Position numbers and translations under genes: made by a program. This document shows positions 34,106 through 42,708 of a stretch of 64,000 bases of DNA, piece by piece; position 1 is the stretch's first letter, and each line of letters opens with the position of its first letter. Below the pieces are notes generated by a model. The model saw only the letters and a list, made by a program, of their open reading frames with translations, was not told the DNA's origin and did not search any database. Origin of the DNA: DATBLE01 sp046734415 (GTDB taxonomy: Bacteria; Actinomycetota; Thermoleophilia; Gaiellales; Gaiellaceae); contig JBKPRD010000059.1 in assembly GCA_046734415.1 (NCBI GenBank), positions 13,197-77,196 of the forward strand. Reading direction: 5' to 3'.

Positions 34106-34729
34106 ATGGGCCTGATGAGCAGGTTCCGCGCGCTGACCTACGACCGGTCGATGACACGGATGGAGAAGGCAGGCTTCCGCGAGTTGCGCGAGCGCGCAAT
34201 CGCGCATGCGACGGGGGACGTGCTCGAGATCGGCGGCGGGACGGGGAGCAACCTGCCGTACTACGGGCCGAACGTGACGTCGCTGACGATCACCGAGCCC
34301 GAGCCGCCGATGCTGAAGCGCCTGGAGAAGAAGGTCCGCGAGCAGAGCATTCCGGCGAGGGTGCTCCGCGCGCCCGCCGAGGACCTCCCGTTCGCAGACG
34401 GGGCTTTCGACACCGTCGTCTCGACGCTCGTGCTCTGCGGCGTCGACGACCAGCCACGGGCGCTCCGGGAGATCCGCCGAGTGCTCCGTCCGGGCGGCCG
34501 CCTCGTCTTCATCGAGCACGTGCGGTCGGACGACGCAAGGCTCGCGAAGACGCAGGACCGGATGAACGGCCTCAACCGGTTCCTTGCCGGCTGCGAGTGC
34601 AACCGCGCGACGCTGGACACGATCCGGAGGGAAGGGTTCGAGGTCGACAGTCTCGAGCAGACGACACTGAACAAGGTGCCGAAGTTCGTCAGCCCGGCGA
34701 TCGTCGGAACGGCCGCTGCCGTCTCGTAG
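34106..34729 (+). CDS. Class I SAM-dependent methyltransferase (METTL7/UbiE-like)
   Basis: This 207-aa protein has SAM motif I VLEIGGGTGSNLPYYG, an acidic post-I loop (ITEPEPPMLKRL), and motif II/III blocks (PFADGAFDTVVSTLVLCGVDD, RVLRPGGRLVFIEHVRS). A strong GAAGGAGG precedes the ATG at 34106. Its C-terminal CECNRATLDTIRREGF is typical of small lipid or quinone methyltransferases. The substrate is unknown. Confidence 0.88.
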   Translation: MGLMSRFRALTYDRSMTRMEKAGFRELRERAIAHATGDVLEIGGGTGSNLPYYGPNVTSLTITEPEPPMLKRLEKKVREQSIPARVLRAPAEDLPFADGAFDTVVSTLVLCGVDDQPRALREIRRVLRPGGRLVFIEHVRSDDARLAKTQDRMNGLNRFLAGCECNRATLDTIRREGFEVDSLEQTTLNKVPKFVSPAIVGTAAAVS

Positions 34730-35017
34730 TCATTCGAGGTCGGCGACCTCGGCGAAGTGCACGGTGAACGGGATGCCCATCTCGGCGGCGTCCTTCGCTG
34801 CGGCACCGAACTGGGGTGAGCCGATCTGCTCGTCGAACGAGTCCATGTCGGGGAACTCGAACTCGGCGTAGTAGCGGTAGCGAGGCTCGCCCACGGCCGC
34901 CCCGAACACCTTGCCGTGGCGGAAGGTCGCCGGGATGGGGCGCACGGTCTCCTCGATGTGGCGCTGGTAGCGCTCCGGGTCGACATCTCCCTCGTAGAGG
35001 ACGAACGCGCGGATCAT
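34730..35017 (-). CDS. EthD-family protein
   Basis: This 95-aa protein has the ferredoxin-like EthD fold: MIRAFVLYEGDVDPERYQRHIEET, the HGKVFGAAVGEPRYRYYAEFEF strands and DMDSFDEQIGSPQFGAAAKDA. AAGGAG precedes the ATG. Members include small dehydratases and accessory proteins of catabolic operons; its role here is unknown. It converges with the methyltransferase gene without overlap. Confidence 0.8.
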   Translation of the reverse strand: MIRAFVLYEGDVDPERYQRHIEETVRPIPATFRHGKVFGAAVGEPRYRYYAEFEFPDMDSFDEQIGSPQFGAAAKDAAEMGIPFTVHFAEVADLE

Positions 35018-35064
35018 GGCGGCTCCTTGGCTCGGGAACGGCGAGAGCCTAATAGGGTTGGCCG

Positions 35065-35514
35065 GTGTCCGGCGGCACTGCACTCGCGGTCGTGATGTCC
35101 GTGTCGGCGGGGTTCGCGGGGTCGGTGCAGGCCGCCGTCCTCGGCCGGCTCGGCGACCGGGTCGGGACGGTCGAGGCCGTCGGATTCTCGACGCTGGTCG
35201 CCGGAGCGACCGGGATCCTCGCACTGCTCGTCGCCCGTCGCAGCCTGCGCGGCGTCGAGCACTCGCTGCACCAGCCGCTGTGGATGTGGCTCGGCGGGAT
35301 CCTCAGCGCGTTCATCGTCCTGTCGATCACCTTCGCCGCGCCGAAGATCGGCGTCGCGGCGGCGATCGGCCTCGTCATCACCGGCAACCTCGTCGTCGCC
35401 GCCGCGATCGACCGGTTCGGCTGGTTCGGGGTGACTCCGATCGCGCTCGAGTGGACGCGGGTAGTCGGGATCCTGCTGCTCGCGGGCGGCGCGGCGCTCG
35501 TGCTCAGGCGCTAG
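35065..35514 (+). CDS. YdcZ-type DMT-family membrane protein
   Basis: This 149-aa protein has five membrane helices with YdcZ (PF04657) features: SVSAGFAGSVQAAVLGRLGDRVGT, WMWLGGILSAFIVLSITFAAPKIGVA and GLVITGNLVVAAAIDRFGWFGV. These half-size DMT proteins are thought to be small-molecule exporters that pair up. The GTG start lies about 10 bp from a TAATAG -10-like box. The end overlaps leuB by 11 bp. Confidence 0.82.
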   Translation: MSGGTALAVVMSVSAGFAGSVQAAVLGRLGDRVGTVEAVGFSTLVAGATGILALLVARRSLRGVEHSLHQPLWMWLGGILSAFIVLSITFAAPKIGVAAAIGLVITGNLVVAAAIDRFGWFGVTPIALEWTRVVGILLLAGGAALVLRR

Positions 35515-36502
35515 GCGCCGCCGGCTCCGCCACGCGGGCGAGCACCGCCGCTTCGAACTCGGCCGTCGTCGCGGTGCCGCCGAGATCCCGCGTCGGCGTC
35601 GCCGCGAGCGCCTCGTCGACCGCCGACTCCAGGACCCGGGCCTCGTCCGGCCGCCGGAGCGCGTGCTGGAGCATGAGCGCGACCGAGCGGAGCGTCGCCG
35701 CGGGGTTCGCGATCCCGCGCCCGGCGATATCGGGCGCGGAGCCGTGCACCGGTTCGAAGATCCCCGGGCCGTCGTCGCCGAGGCTGGCGGAGGCGGCAAG
35801 CCCGAGCCCGCCCGTGACCGCGGCGGCGACGTCGGAGAGGATGTCGCCGAAGGTGTTCTCCATCACGAGCACGTCGAACTGCTCGGGGGCGAGCACGATC
35901 TGCATCGCGGCGTTGTCGACGAGCATGTGCTCGAGCGCGACCTCGGCGTACTCGGGCGCCAGCCCGGCGACCACCCGACGCCAGAGGCGCGAGGTGTCGA
36001 GCACGTTCGCCTTGTCCACCGACGTCAGGCGGCCGCTCCGCTCGCGCGCGAGCGCGAGGCCGCGCCGTGCGATCCGTTCGACCTGGTTCGGGTGGTACTC
36101 GCACGTGTCGAAGACGGTTCCGTCGGGCCGCTTGCCGCGCGCGCCGTAGTAGAGCCCGCCTACCAGCTCCCGGACGATCACGAAGTCGATCATCCCCTTC
36201 CGCGCGGGCCGGAGGTTCGCGTAGACGTCGAGCTCGCTGCGCAGGCGAATCAGCCCCTGCTCGGGGCGGACGTCGGCAGCGTCGTACTCGGGGAGGCCAA
36301 CGGCGCCGATCAGCACCGCGTCGGCCGCCTTGCATGCGGCGATCGTCTCCGTGGGGAGCGGGTCGCCGGTCGCCTTGATCGCAGCACCGCCGAACAGGTG
36401 CTCCTCGAGGTCGACCTCCGGGACGAGCGCACGAAGTACGGTCTGCCCGACGCCGACCACCTCGGGGCCGATCCCGTCGCCCGGTAGGCAGGCGACCCTC
36501 AC
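35504..36502 (-). CDS. leuB: 3-isopropylmalate dehydrogenase
   Basis: This is the third enzyme-level step of leucine synthesis. The 332-aa protein has ACLPGDGIGPEVV, the substrate-binding RLRSELDVYANLRP, the catalytic Tyr in the GGLYYGARG loop, the active-site lysine in SVDKANVL, and the NAD site FEPVHGSAPDIAG. Related tartrate or homoisocitrate dehydrogenases cannot be fully excluded, but the RxxRSELD pattern favours LeuB. No other leu genes are adjacent. It follows the flavin reductase gene after 6 bp. Confidence 0.88.
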   Translation of the reverse strand: MRVACLPGDGIGPEVVGVGQTVLRALVPEVDLEEHLFGGAAIKATGDPLPTETIAACKAADAVLIGAVGLPEYDAADVRPEQGLIRLRSELDVYANLRPARKGMIDFVIVRELVGGLYYGARGKRPDGTVFDTCEYHPNQVERIARRGLALARERSGRLTSVDKANVLDTSRLWRRVVAGLAPEYAEVALEHMLVDNAAMQIVLAPEQFDVLVMENTFGDILSDVAAAVTGGLGLAASASLGDDGPGIFEPVHGSAPDIAGRGIANPAATLRSVALMLQHALRRPDEARVLESAVDEALAATPTRDLGGTATTAEFEAAVLARVAEPAAPSA

Positions 36503-36508
36503 GAGGGC

Positions 36509-36997
36509 TCAGCCGACGGGATCGTTCTGGGGCAGGCGCAGATAGTCCGAACGATAGAAGAGCAGCGGAGACACCTCGTCGTCGACACGCGCCTGCAGCA
36601 CCTCGCCGATCGCGATCACGTGGTCGCCGCGCTCGACCTCCGACTCGAGGCCGCAGACGAGGAAGCCGAGGCAGCCGTCGATCACCGGCGTCCCGAGCAC
36701 CGACCGATGCCGCGTGGCCGCGAACTTCTCCTCCTGGCTCCGCTTGGTCGCGAAGATCCTCGCGACCTCCTCCTGGCCCTCCGCGAGCACGTTGATGCAG
36801 AAGCGCTCCGAGTCGCGCACGGCGCCGAGCGTGCGTGAGCTCAGGTCGAAGCAGACGAGCACGAGTGGCGGGTCGAGCGAGAGCGAGCTCAGGGCGTTCG
36901 CGGTCGCGCCCGCCGGCCCCTCCTCCCCCTCCGCGGAGACGACGCTCACCCCCGTCGCCCAGAAGCTCATCACGCGGCGGAAGTCGGGCGCGTCCAC
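36509..36997 (-). CDS. Flavin reductase (HpaC-like)
   Basis: This 162-aa protein has the FMN-binding split-barrel blocks of NAD(P)H:flavin reductases: FRRVMSFWATGVSVVSAEG, ATANALSSLSLDPPLVLVCFD, and FCINVLAEGQEEVARIFA. Such enzymes supply reduced flavin to a monooxygenase. No partner oxygenase is adjacent, though LLM oxidoreductase genes exist elsewhere. It starts directly after the stop of the RibBA-like gene, so the two are one transcript. Confidence 0.88.
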   Translation of the reverse strand: MDAPDFRRVMSFWATGVSVVSAEGEEGPAGATANALSSLSLDPPLVLVCFDLSSRTLGAVRDSERFCINVLAEGQEEVARIFATKRSQEEKFAATRHRSVLGTPVIDGCLGFLVCGLESEVERGDHVIAIGEVLQARVDDEVSPLLFYRSDYLRLPQNDPVG

Positions 36998-38092
36998 CTA
37001 GGCGCCGGACCCGATCGGCACCTGCTCGGTGATCCGGAGACCGAACCCCTCGAGGCCGGTGATCGCCTTCGGGTTGTTCGTCAGGATCCGGATCGTCGTC
37101 AGCCCGAGCTCGGAGAGGATCTGCGCGCCGATCCCGAACTCCTCCATCGGCATGTGGTCCGGCTCGTGCCGGCTCAGGCGGCGTTCGCGGTTCTCACCGC
37201 CGACGATATAGAGCACGACGCCGCGCTCCTCGGCGGCGATCGCCTCCAGGGAGCGGTCGAGATCCTCGCCGCACCGGCAGGTGCTCGCGTGGAACACGTC
37301 TCCGCTCAGGCACTCGCGATGGACACGAACGAGCACGTTCGGCGCCCCCTGGACGTCGCCCTTGACGAGCGCGAGGTGGTGCGCGCCGGTGATCTGGTCC
37401 CTGAACGCGACGCCCTGGAACTCGCCGAGCGTCGTCGGCAGCTGCACGCTCGTCACCCGCTCGATGATCTTCTCGATCCCGCGGCGGTAGGCGATCACGT
37501 CCGCGACGGCCACGAGCGGCAGCGAGTGCTGCCCGCAGAAGCGCTCGAGCTCGCGACCGGTTGTAACCGTCCCGTCCTCGTCGATGACGATCGCCATCGC
37601 CGCCGCGGGGGCGCAGCCGGCGAGACGCGCCAGGTCGACCGCCGCCTCCGTCCGCGCTGCGCGCTGGAGCACTCCGCCGGGGCGCGCCCGGAGCGGCGAG
37701 ACCGTGCCCGGCCGGGTGAAGTCGCGCGCCTCGAGCGCGGGGTCGGTCGCCGCGCGGATCGTGCGCGACCGGTCCCCGGCGGAGGCGCCGGCGCCGGTGA
37801 CGCCGCGAAGCGTGATCGACAGCGTGGGCTGCCAGTCGTCGCCGTCGGAGACGAGCGGCTCGAGGCGGAGCTCGTCGCACCGCTCGTCCGAGAGCGCCAA
37901 CCAGACCATCCCGTGCGCGTGGCGCGACATGAAGTTCACGGCTTCGGGTGTCGCGTGCTGAGCCGCGATCGTCAGGTTGCCCTCGAAGCCCTCGCCGCGA
38001 GCCTCACAGATGACCACGAAGCGGCCGGCGTTCAGCTCGGTCGCGCCGCGCTGCGCAGCCTCGAGATCGACCTCCGCGAACGGGACTTCCAT
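36998..38092 (-). CDS. Divergent RibBA paralogue with lost catalytic residues
   Basis: This 364-aa protein has the two-domain layout of DHBP synthase plus GTP cyclohydrolase II, but key residues are gone. In the RibB half the acidic DDEDRENEGD-type loop is CEARGEGFEGN, and the metal-binding GGHTEA reads AARTEA. In the RibA half the zinc cysteines persist (C-x10-C-x-C in ECLSGDVFHASTCRCG), yet the EGRGIGL to DTVEAN region with the catalytic Tyr and Arg is replaced by a shorter GGENRERRLSRHEPDH. It probably no longer makes riboflavin precursors. It precedes a flavin reductase gene. Confidence 0.8.
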   Translation of the reverse strand: MEVPFAEVDLEAAQRGATELNAGRFVVICEARGEGFEGNLTIAAQHATPEAVNFMSRHAHGMVWLALSDERCDELRLEPLVSDGDDWQPTLSITLRGVTGAGASAGDRSRTIRAATDPALEARDFTRPGTVSPLRARPGGVLQRAARTEAAVDLARLAGCAPAAAMAIVIDEDGTVTTGRELERFCGQHSLPLVAVADVIAYRRGIEKIIERVTSVQLPTTLGEFQGVAFRDQITGAHHLALVKGDVQGAPNVLVRVHRECLSGDVFHASTCRCGEDLDRSLEAIAAEERGVVLYIVGGENRERRLSRHEPDHMPMEEFGIGAQILSELGLTTIRILTNNPKAITGLEGFGLRITEQVPIGSGA

Positions 38093-38113
38093 GCCGGCCA
38101 GGATACGCCGCGG

Positions 38114-40378
38114 CTAGAGGCCGACGATGTCGTCAGGGCGCACAGGGACGCGGTTGAGCTCCCCGCCGGTCGCATCCCGGAGCGCGGAGACGATTGCGGC
38201 GGTCGAGACGACGGTCGGCGGCTCGCCGACGCCCTTGACGCCGTAGGGCGCGTCCGGCTCCGGATCCTCGATCAGCTCGGAGACGACCGGCGGCATGTCG
38301 AGCGCGGTCGGGATCAGGTAGTCGGTGAAGCTCGCGTTCGTGATCAGGCCGTCGCGCGTCTGGATCTCCTCCATCAGCGCGAGCCCGAGCCCCTGGGCGG
38401 CGCCGCCTTCGATCTGGCCCTCGACCGCCTGCGGGTTGATCGCCTTGCCGACGTCCTGAGCGGTGCCTATCCAGACAATACGAGTCAGTCCGAGCTCGAC
38501 GTCCACCTCGGCGACGACGCGCATCGCGGCGACCGCGAGGGCGACGTGCGAGCGCTCGCCGGTCGTCTGGCCGGTTTCCGGGTCGAGCGGCGACGTGCGC
38601 GGGTGATGGTAGACGCGTTCGACGTCGACCTCGTCCGCGCCGGTCCGCTCGCGCTCCTCGAGCGCGGCGCGGCAGGCGAGCTGGACGGCGCCGGCGGCCA
38701 TGTACGTGAGCCGCGATGCCGAGGACGAGCCGGACGAGTCGACCCGTGCGGTGCCGGCGGGCGCGAGCGCGACGTCGTCGAGCCCCAGCTCCGTGCGCGC
38801 GACCTGGACGATCACTCCTGAGACCCCCTGCCCGACCTCGGCCGCCGCGCAGTGGATCTCCGCCGAGGCGTGGCGGAGGACGATGCGGGCGGCGCAGAAG
38901 TCGTCGAAGCCCTCCGAGTAGCAGATGTTCTTGAATCCGACCGCGAAGCCCGTTCCGCGCCTGACGCCCTGGCCGTGGGTCGTGTTGCCGGCGCCGCCCG
39001 GGAGGCGGATCGGGTCGCGGGGCAGCTCCTCGGGCGGCGGCGGCTCGAGTGCGGCTGCGCGCCGGATCACCTCGGCGGTCGGCAGCGAGCCCGTGATCAC
39101 CTGGCCCGTCGGGAGCGTGTCACCCGGGGCGAGCGCGTTCAGCAGCCGTAGCTCGACCGGGTCGATCCCGAGCGCGGCCGCGAGCTTGTCCATTTGCGCC
39201 TCGGCCGCGAAGCAGCTCTGGACGGCGCCGAACCCGCGCATCGCGCCACAGGGCGGGTTGTTCGTGTAGACGCTCGTCGACTCGATCAGCGCGTTCTCGA
39301 CGTTGTACGGCCCGCAGGCGAACGACGCCGCGTTCGAGGTGACGGCAGTGGAGGAGGAGGCGTAGGCGCCGCCGTCGAGGAGGATGCGCAGGCGGACGCA
39401 GACGAGGCGGCCATCGCGGGTGGCGCGGTGCTCCGCCCAGATCTTTGCGGGGTGGCGATGGACGTGTCCGACGAACGACTCCTCGCGGCCGTAGACGAGC
39501 TTCACCGGCCGCCCCGTGTGCAGCGCGAGCATCGCCCCGTGGATCTGCATCGACAGGTCCTCGCGGCCGCCGAACGCTCCGCCGACGCCACCGAGGTGGA
39601 GGCGCACCTGCTCCGGCTTCAGGCCGAGGCACGGCGCCACCTGGTCGCGGTCGACGTGCAGCCACTGCGTCGCGACGTAGATGTCGACCCCGCCCTCGCC
39701 GTCCGGAACGGCGAGCCCCGACTCCGGGCCCAGGAACGCCTGGTCCTGGATCCCGAGCTCGTAGGAGCCCTCCACGCTCAGGTCTGCCGGCGTATCGGGA
39801 TCCCCGTGGCGGATGACGAGGTGCCGGACGACGTTCGGCCGAGGATCCTCGCGGTAGCCGTGGCCCATCGTCGGCCGGTCCGGATGGAGCGGCTCCTGCT
39901 CGGTCGCCCGCTCGGGGTCGACGACGAGCTCGAGCGGCTCGTACTCGACGGCCACCTTCTCGGCGGCGCGGCGAGCCTGCTCCGGGTGCTCGGCGGCGAC
40001 GAGCGCGACCGGCTCCCCGTAGTAGCGCACGCGGTCGATCGCGAGCACCGGCTGGTCGGGGAACTCGAGGCCGTAGGACTTCGCGCCCGGGACGTCCGCG
40101 TGCGTGAGCACGGCGTGGACGCCCGGCATCGCAAGCGCCTCGGCAACGTCGATCGCAGTGATGCGGGCGTGCGCGTGCGGGCTGCGCACCGTGTGCCCCC
40201 AGAGCATTCCCGCCGCCGACAGGTCGCTCGCGTACTGGAACTCGCCCGTCGTCTTCGGGATCCCGTCCGCGCGCGGAACGCTCTCGCCGATGCGCCCGAG
40301 CTCGAGCTGCCGCGGCGCGGCCGTCGTCGTGACCTCGCCGCCGTGGACGCTCCGGCCGCCGGGGATGCTTCGGCGCAC
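38114..40378 (-). CDS. Xanthine dehydrogenase molybdopterin-binding subunit (PucD/XdhA-like)
   Basis: This large subunit holds the molybdenum cofactor and oxidises hypoxanthine/xanthine to urate. The 754-aa product has the family N-terminus (GIPKTTGEFQYASDL), the GGVGGAFGGRED loop, the NPPCGAMRGFGAVQ substrate/cofactor region, and AAEVGQGVSGVIVQ. The late GVKGVGEPPTVVS carries the catalytic glutamate. I chose the GTG at 40378 because GGAG lies 8 bp upstream. It follows the 2Fe-2S and FAD genes, the usual three-subunit set, and lies next to purine-uptake and urate genes. Confidence 0.9.
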   Translation of the reverse strand: MRRSIPGGRSVHGGEVTTTAAPRQLELGRIGESVPRADGIPKTTGEFQYASDLSAAGMLWGHTVRSPHAHARITAIDVAEALAMPGVHAVLTHADVPGAKSYGLEFPDQPVLAIDRVRYYGEPVALVAAEHPEQARRAAEKVAVEYEPLELVVDPERATEQEPLHPDRPTMGHGYREDPRPNVVRHLVIRHGDPDTPADLSVEGSYELGIQDQAFLGPESGLAVPDGEGGVDIYVATQWLHVDRDQVAPCLGLKPEQVRLHLGGVGGAFGGREDLSMQIHGAMLALHTGRPVKLVYGREESFVGHVHRHPAKIWAEHRATRDGRLVCVRLRILLDGGAYASSSTAVTSNAASFACGPYNVENALIESTSVYTNNPPCGAMRGFGAVQSCFAAEAQMDKLAAALGIDPVELRLLNALAPGDTLPTGQVITGSLPTAEVIRRAAALEPPPPEELPRDPIRLPGGAGNTTHGQGVRRGTGFAVGFKNICYSEGFDDFCAARIVLRHASAEIHCAAAEVGQGVSGVIVQVARTELGLDDVALAPAGTARVDSSGSSSASRLTYMAAGAVQLACRAALEERERTGADEVDVERVYHHPRTSPLDPETGQTTGERSHVALAVAAMRVVAEVDVELGLTRIVWIGTAQDVGKAINPQAVEGQIEGGAAQGLGLALMEEIQTRDGLITNASFTDYLIPTALDMPPVVSELIEDPEPDAPYGVKGVGEPPTVVSTAAIVSALRDATGGELNRVPVRPDDIVGL

Positions 40379-40487
40379 GATCGTCACTCCGCCGTCACCA
40401 TCCGTGAGGTTTTCAGCGCTAGGCTCGCATCGGGTGGTGGGCCGGGGTGCCCCAGAGGGAGGCGGGCCTTCGAGAGCCGGACGGAGT

Positions 40488-40946
40488 TCATGCGGCGCCT
40501 GCGGCGATCCGGACGGCGTCGAAGATCTTCTGGTAGCCGGTGCAGCGGCAGAGGTTGCCCGAGAGCGCCTCGCGGATCTCGTCCTCGCTCGGATCGGGTC
40601 GCTGCTCCAGGAGCGCGGCGGTCGCGACGACCAGGCCGGGCGTGCAGAACCCGCACTGCACGGCACCCGCCTCGACGAAGGCCTCCTGCACGCGGTGGAG
40701 CCCGTCGCCGCCGGCGAGCCCCTCCACGGTCACGACCTCGTGGCCGTCGGCCTGCGCCGCGAGCACGAGGCACGCGCAGACGAGCTTCCCATCCAGGAGC
40801 ACCGAGCACGACCCGCACTCTCCCTGCTCGCACGCGTTCTTCGACCCGGAGAACCCGAGCCGCTCGCGCAGGGCATACAGCAGGCTCTCGCCCGGCCAGA
40901 CGTCCGCTTCCCGCTGCTCCCCGTTGACGACGAGCTCGATCCTCAC
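40488..40946 (-). CDS. Xanthine dehydrogenase 2Fe-2S subunit (PucE/XdhC-type small subunit)
   Basis: This 152-aa protein has the two cluster motifs of molybdenum hydroxylases: the plant-ferredoxin type CEQGECGSCSVLLDGKLVCAC in the N-terminal half, and the second set QCGFCTPGLVV with GNLCRCTGYQKIFDAV. It passes electrons from the Mo centre to FAD. The GTG at 40946 overlaps the FAD-subunit stop (GTGA). A gap of about 110 bp separates it from the large-subunit gene. Confidence 0.95.
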   Translation of the reverse strand: MRIELVVNGEQREADVWPGESLLYALRERLGFSGSKNACEQGECGSCSVLLDGKLVCACLVLAAQADGHEVVTVEGLAGGDGLHRVQEAFVEAGAVQCGFCTPGLVVATAALLEQRPDPSEDEIREALSGNLCRCTGYQKIFDAVRIAAGAA

Positions 40947-41734
40947 GTCAACACGCGCTCCAGCGCGCGATCCGCCAGCACACGCAGCGCGTGGCGCCGA
41001 TACGCCGCGGTGCCGCGCACGTCGTCGATCGGGGTCGCGGCGGCGGCCACGCGCTCCGGCAGCGAGTCCGCCTCGCCGACCGGGCACGAGACGAGGCCGA
41101 CGACCGGCCCGGCGGACCCGAACGCGGCGCGCAGCTCGCCGCGCTCGCCGTCCGCGACGACGGCCAGCGAGCAGACCGCGATCACCATCGCGTTCCGCGG
41201 CCCGACCTTCATGAAGGTCTGCGCACCCCGCGAGGGCGCCACCCGGACCCCGGTGATCAGCTCGTCAGGCTCCGAGGCGTTCCGCTTCGGCCCGACCAGG
41301 AACTCTCCGAGCGGCAGCGTCCGAATCCCGCGAACCGATGCCAGCTCGACCTCCGCTCCCTCCACCAGCAGCGGCGGCAGCGCGTCCCCCGCCGGCGACG
41401 CCGTCCCGAGGTTGCCGCCGATCGTCCCCCGCGCGCGGATCTGCGGCGACCCGACCGTCCGGGACGCCTCCGCGAGCGCCGGCAGGGCATCCGCGACCGC
41501 GCCCTCCATCGCCTCCGCGTACGTCAGGCCGGAGCCGAGGCGCAGGCGGCCGTTCTCCCGCGACCACCCTCCGAGCTCCGGCACCTCGTTCAGGTTCAGC
41601 AGCACCTCCGGCCGCCGACGGTCGAAGTTGAGCTCGACCATCACGTCCGTGCCGCCCTGGATCGGCACCGCATCCGGGTTGTCGGCCTTGACGCGCAGCG
41701 CGTCGTCGAGACTCCTGGGGCTGACGACCTCCAT
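40943..41734 (-). CDS. Xanthine dehydrogenase FAD-binding subunit
   Basis: This 263-aa protein has the PCMH-type FAD blocks of CoxM/XdhB proteins: VPIQGGTDVMVEL near residue 25, ARGTIGGNLGTASPAGDALPP in the middle, and VRGTAAYRRHALRVLADRAL at the end. The ATG at 41734 overlaps the stop of the upstream ABC permease (TGATG) and follows GAGGAG. This ties the dehydrogenase directly to the transporter operon. Confidence 0.93.
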   Translation of the reverse strand: MEVVSPRSLDDALRVKADNPDAVPIQGGTDVMVELNFDRRRPEVLLNLNEVPELGGWSRENGRLRLGSGLTYAEAMEGAVADALPALAEASRTVGSPQIRARGTIGGNLGTASPAGDALPPLLVEGAEVELASVRGIRTLPLGEFLVGPKRNASEPDELITGVRVAPSRGAQTFMKVGPRNAMVIAVCSLAVVADGERGELRAAFGSAGPVVGLVSCPVGEADSLPERVAAAATPIDDVRGTAAYRRHALRVLADRALERVLT

Positions 41735-42708
41735 CACCGCTCCTCGCGGACATACGGTACGCCGAGCGCTGCGGGCGCGCCGAGCCGCCGCCGCGCGAGC
41801 CCCGTCGAGACGACCACGAGGACGAGGATCGTCATCAGGTACGGCAGCGCGTTCAGGAACTCGGGCTTGATCGTGTACCCGTGCGCCTGCAGTGCGGCCG
41901 GGAGACCGCCCGACAGTCCGCCGAACAGGTACGCGCCGACGAGGCAGAGCTCGGGACGCCAGAACGAGAAGATCACGAGCGCGATCGCGATCCAGCCCGC
42001 ACCGCCGACGAGCGAGTCACCGTCCGTCCACCCGGGCGTGATCGCGAGGCTGTAGCACGCGCCGCCGATCCCCGCGAGCGCCCCGCCGCCGAGCACGTGG
42101 GCGTACCGGTACCGCGCCACGCTGATCCCCATCGCGTCGGCGGCACCCGGGTTCTCCCCCACGGCCCGGACGTTCAGCCCCGGCCGCGTGCGGCCGAGGT
42201 AGAACGCGATCAGGACGACGAGCGCCCACGACACATAGACGAGCGCGTTCTGGTTGAAGAGGATCGGCCCGACGACGGGAACGTCTGCGAGGCCGAACAC
42301 GTCGATCTCGCTGAACTGGTGCTTCGCCGGTACGTCGGCGAGCCCGAGGTCGTTTCCGAGATACGAGGCCAGGCCGAGCCCGCCCGCGAAGATCGACAGC
42401 GCGAGCCCGGAGACGATCTGGCTCGCTCGCAGGGAGACGACGAGGTACGCGAAGATCGTCGACATCACGAGTCCGGCGAACGCCGCCGTCAGGACCGCGA
42501 GCAGGAGCACGAGCCACTCCGGCCCGGGCGCCCGCTGCATCCCCCAGAAGCCCATCGCGGCCCCGACGAGCATCATCCCCTCGACGCCGAGGTTCAGCAC
42601 TCCGGAGCGCTCCGCGAGCAGCTCGCCGAGCGCCGCGAACAGGATCGGCGTCCCGTAGACCACCGCCTGTGCGAGCACTTCGACGACGAGGGTGTCGTTG
42701 ACGCCCAT
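41734..42708 (-). CDS. BMP-type ABC transporter permease 2 (nucleoside/purine)
   Basis: This 324-aa membrane protein of the BPD_transp_2 family has VVYGTPILFAALGELLAERSGVLNLGVEGMMLVGA, the diagnostic N-terminal block of YufQ/NupQ/BmpC permeases, and NPGAADAMGISVARYRYAHVLGGGALAG for ATPase contact. With its partner permease, ATPase and binding protein it would import nucleosides or purine bases. The gene overlaps the xanthine dehydrogenase FAD gene. Confidence 0.9.
   Translation of the reverse strand: MGVNDTLVVEVLAQAVVYGTPILFAALGELLAERSGVLNLGVEGMMLVGAAMGFWGMQRAPGPEWLVLLLAVLTAAFAGLVMSTIFAYLVVSLRASQIVSGLALSIFAGGLGLASYLGNDLGLADVPAKHQFSEIDVFGLADVPVVGPILFNQNALVYVSWALVVLIAFYLGRTRPGLNVRAVGENPGAADAMGISVARYRYAHVLGGGALAGIGGACYSLAITPGWTDGDSLVGGAGWIAIALVIFSFWRPELCLVGAYLFGGLSGGLPAALQAHGYTIKPEFLNALPYLMTILVLVVVSTGLARRRLGAPAALGVPYVREER

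Noticed and set aside
35504..36502. Tartrate or homoisocitrate dehydrogenase instead of LeuB
   Set aside because: The RLRSELDVYANLRP substrate motif and overall length favour 3-isopropylmalate dehydrogenase, though the possibility is not fully closed.
37995..38113. FMN riboswitch upstream of the RibBA-like gene
   Set aside because: Only 21 bp separate it from the xanthine dehydrogenase gene on the same strand; there is no space for the aptamer.
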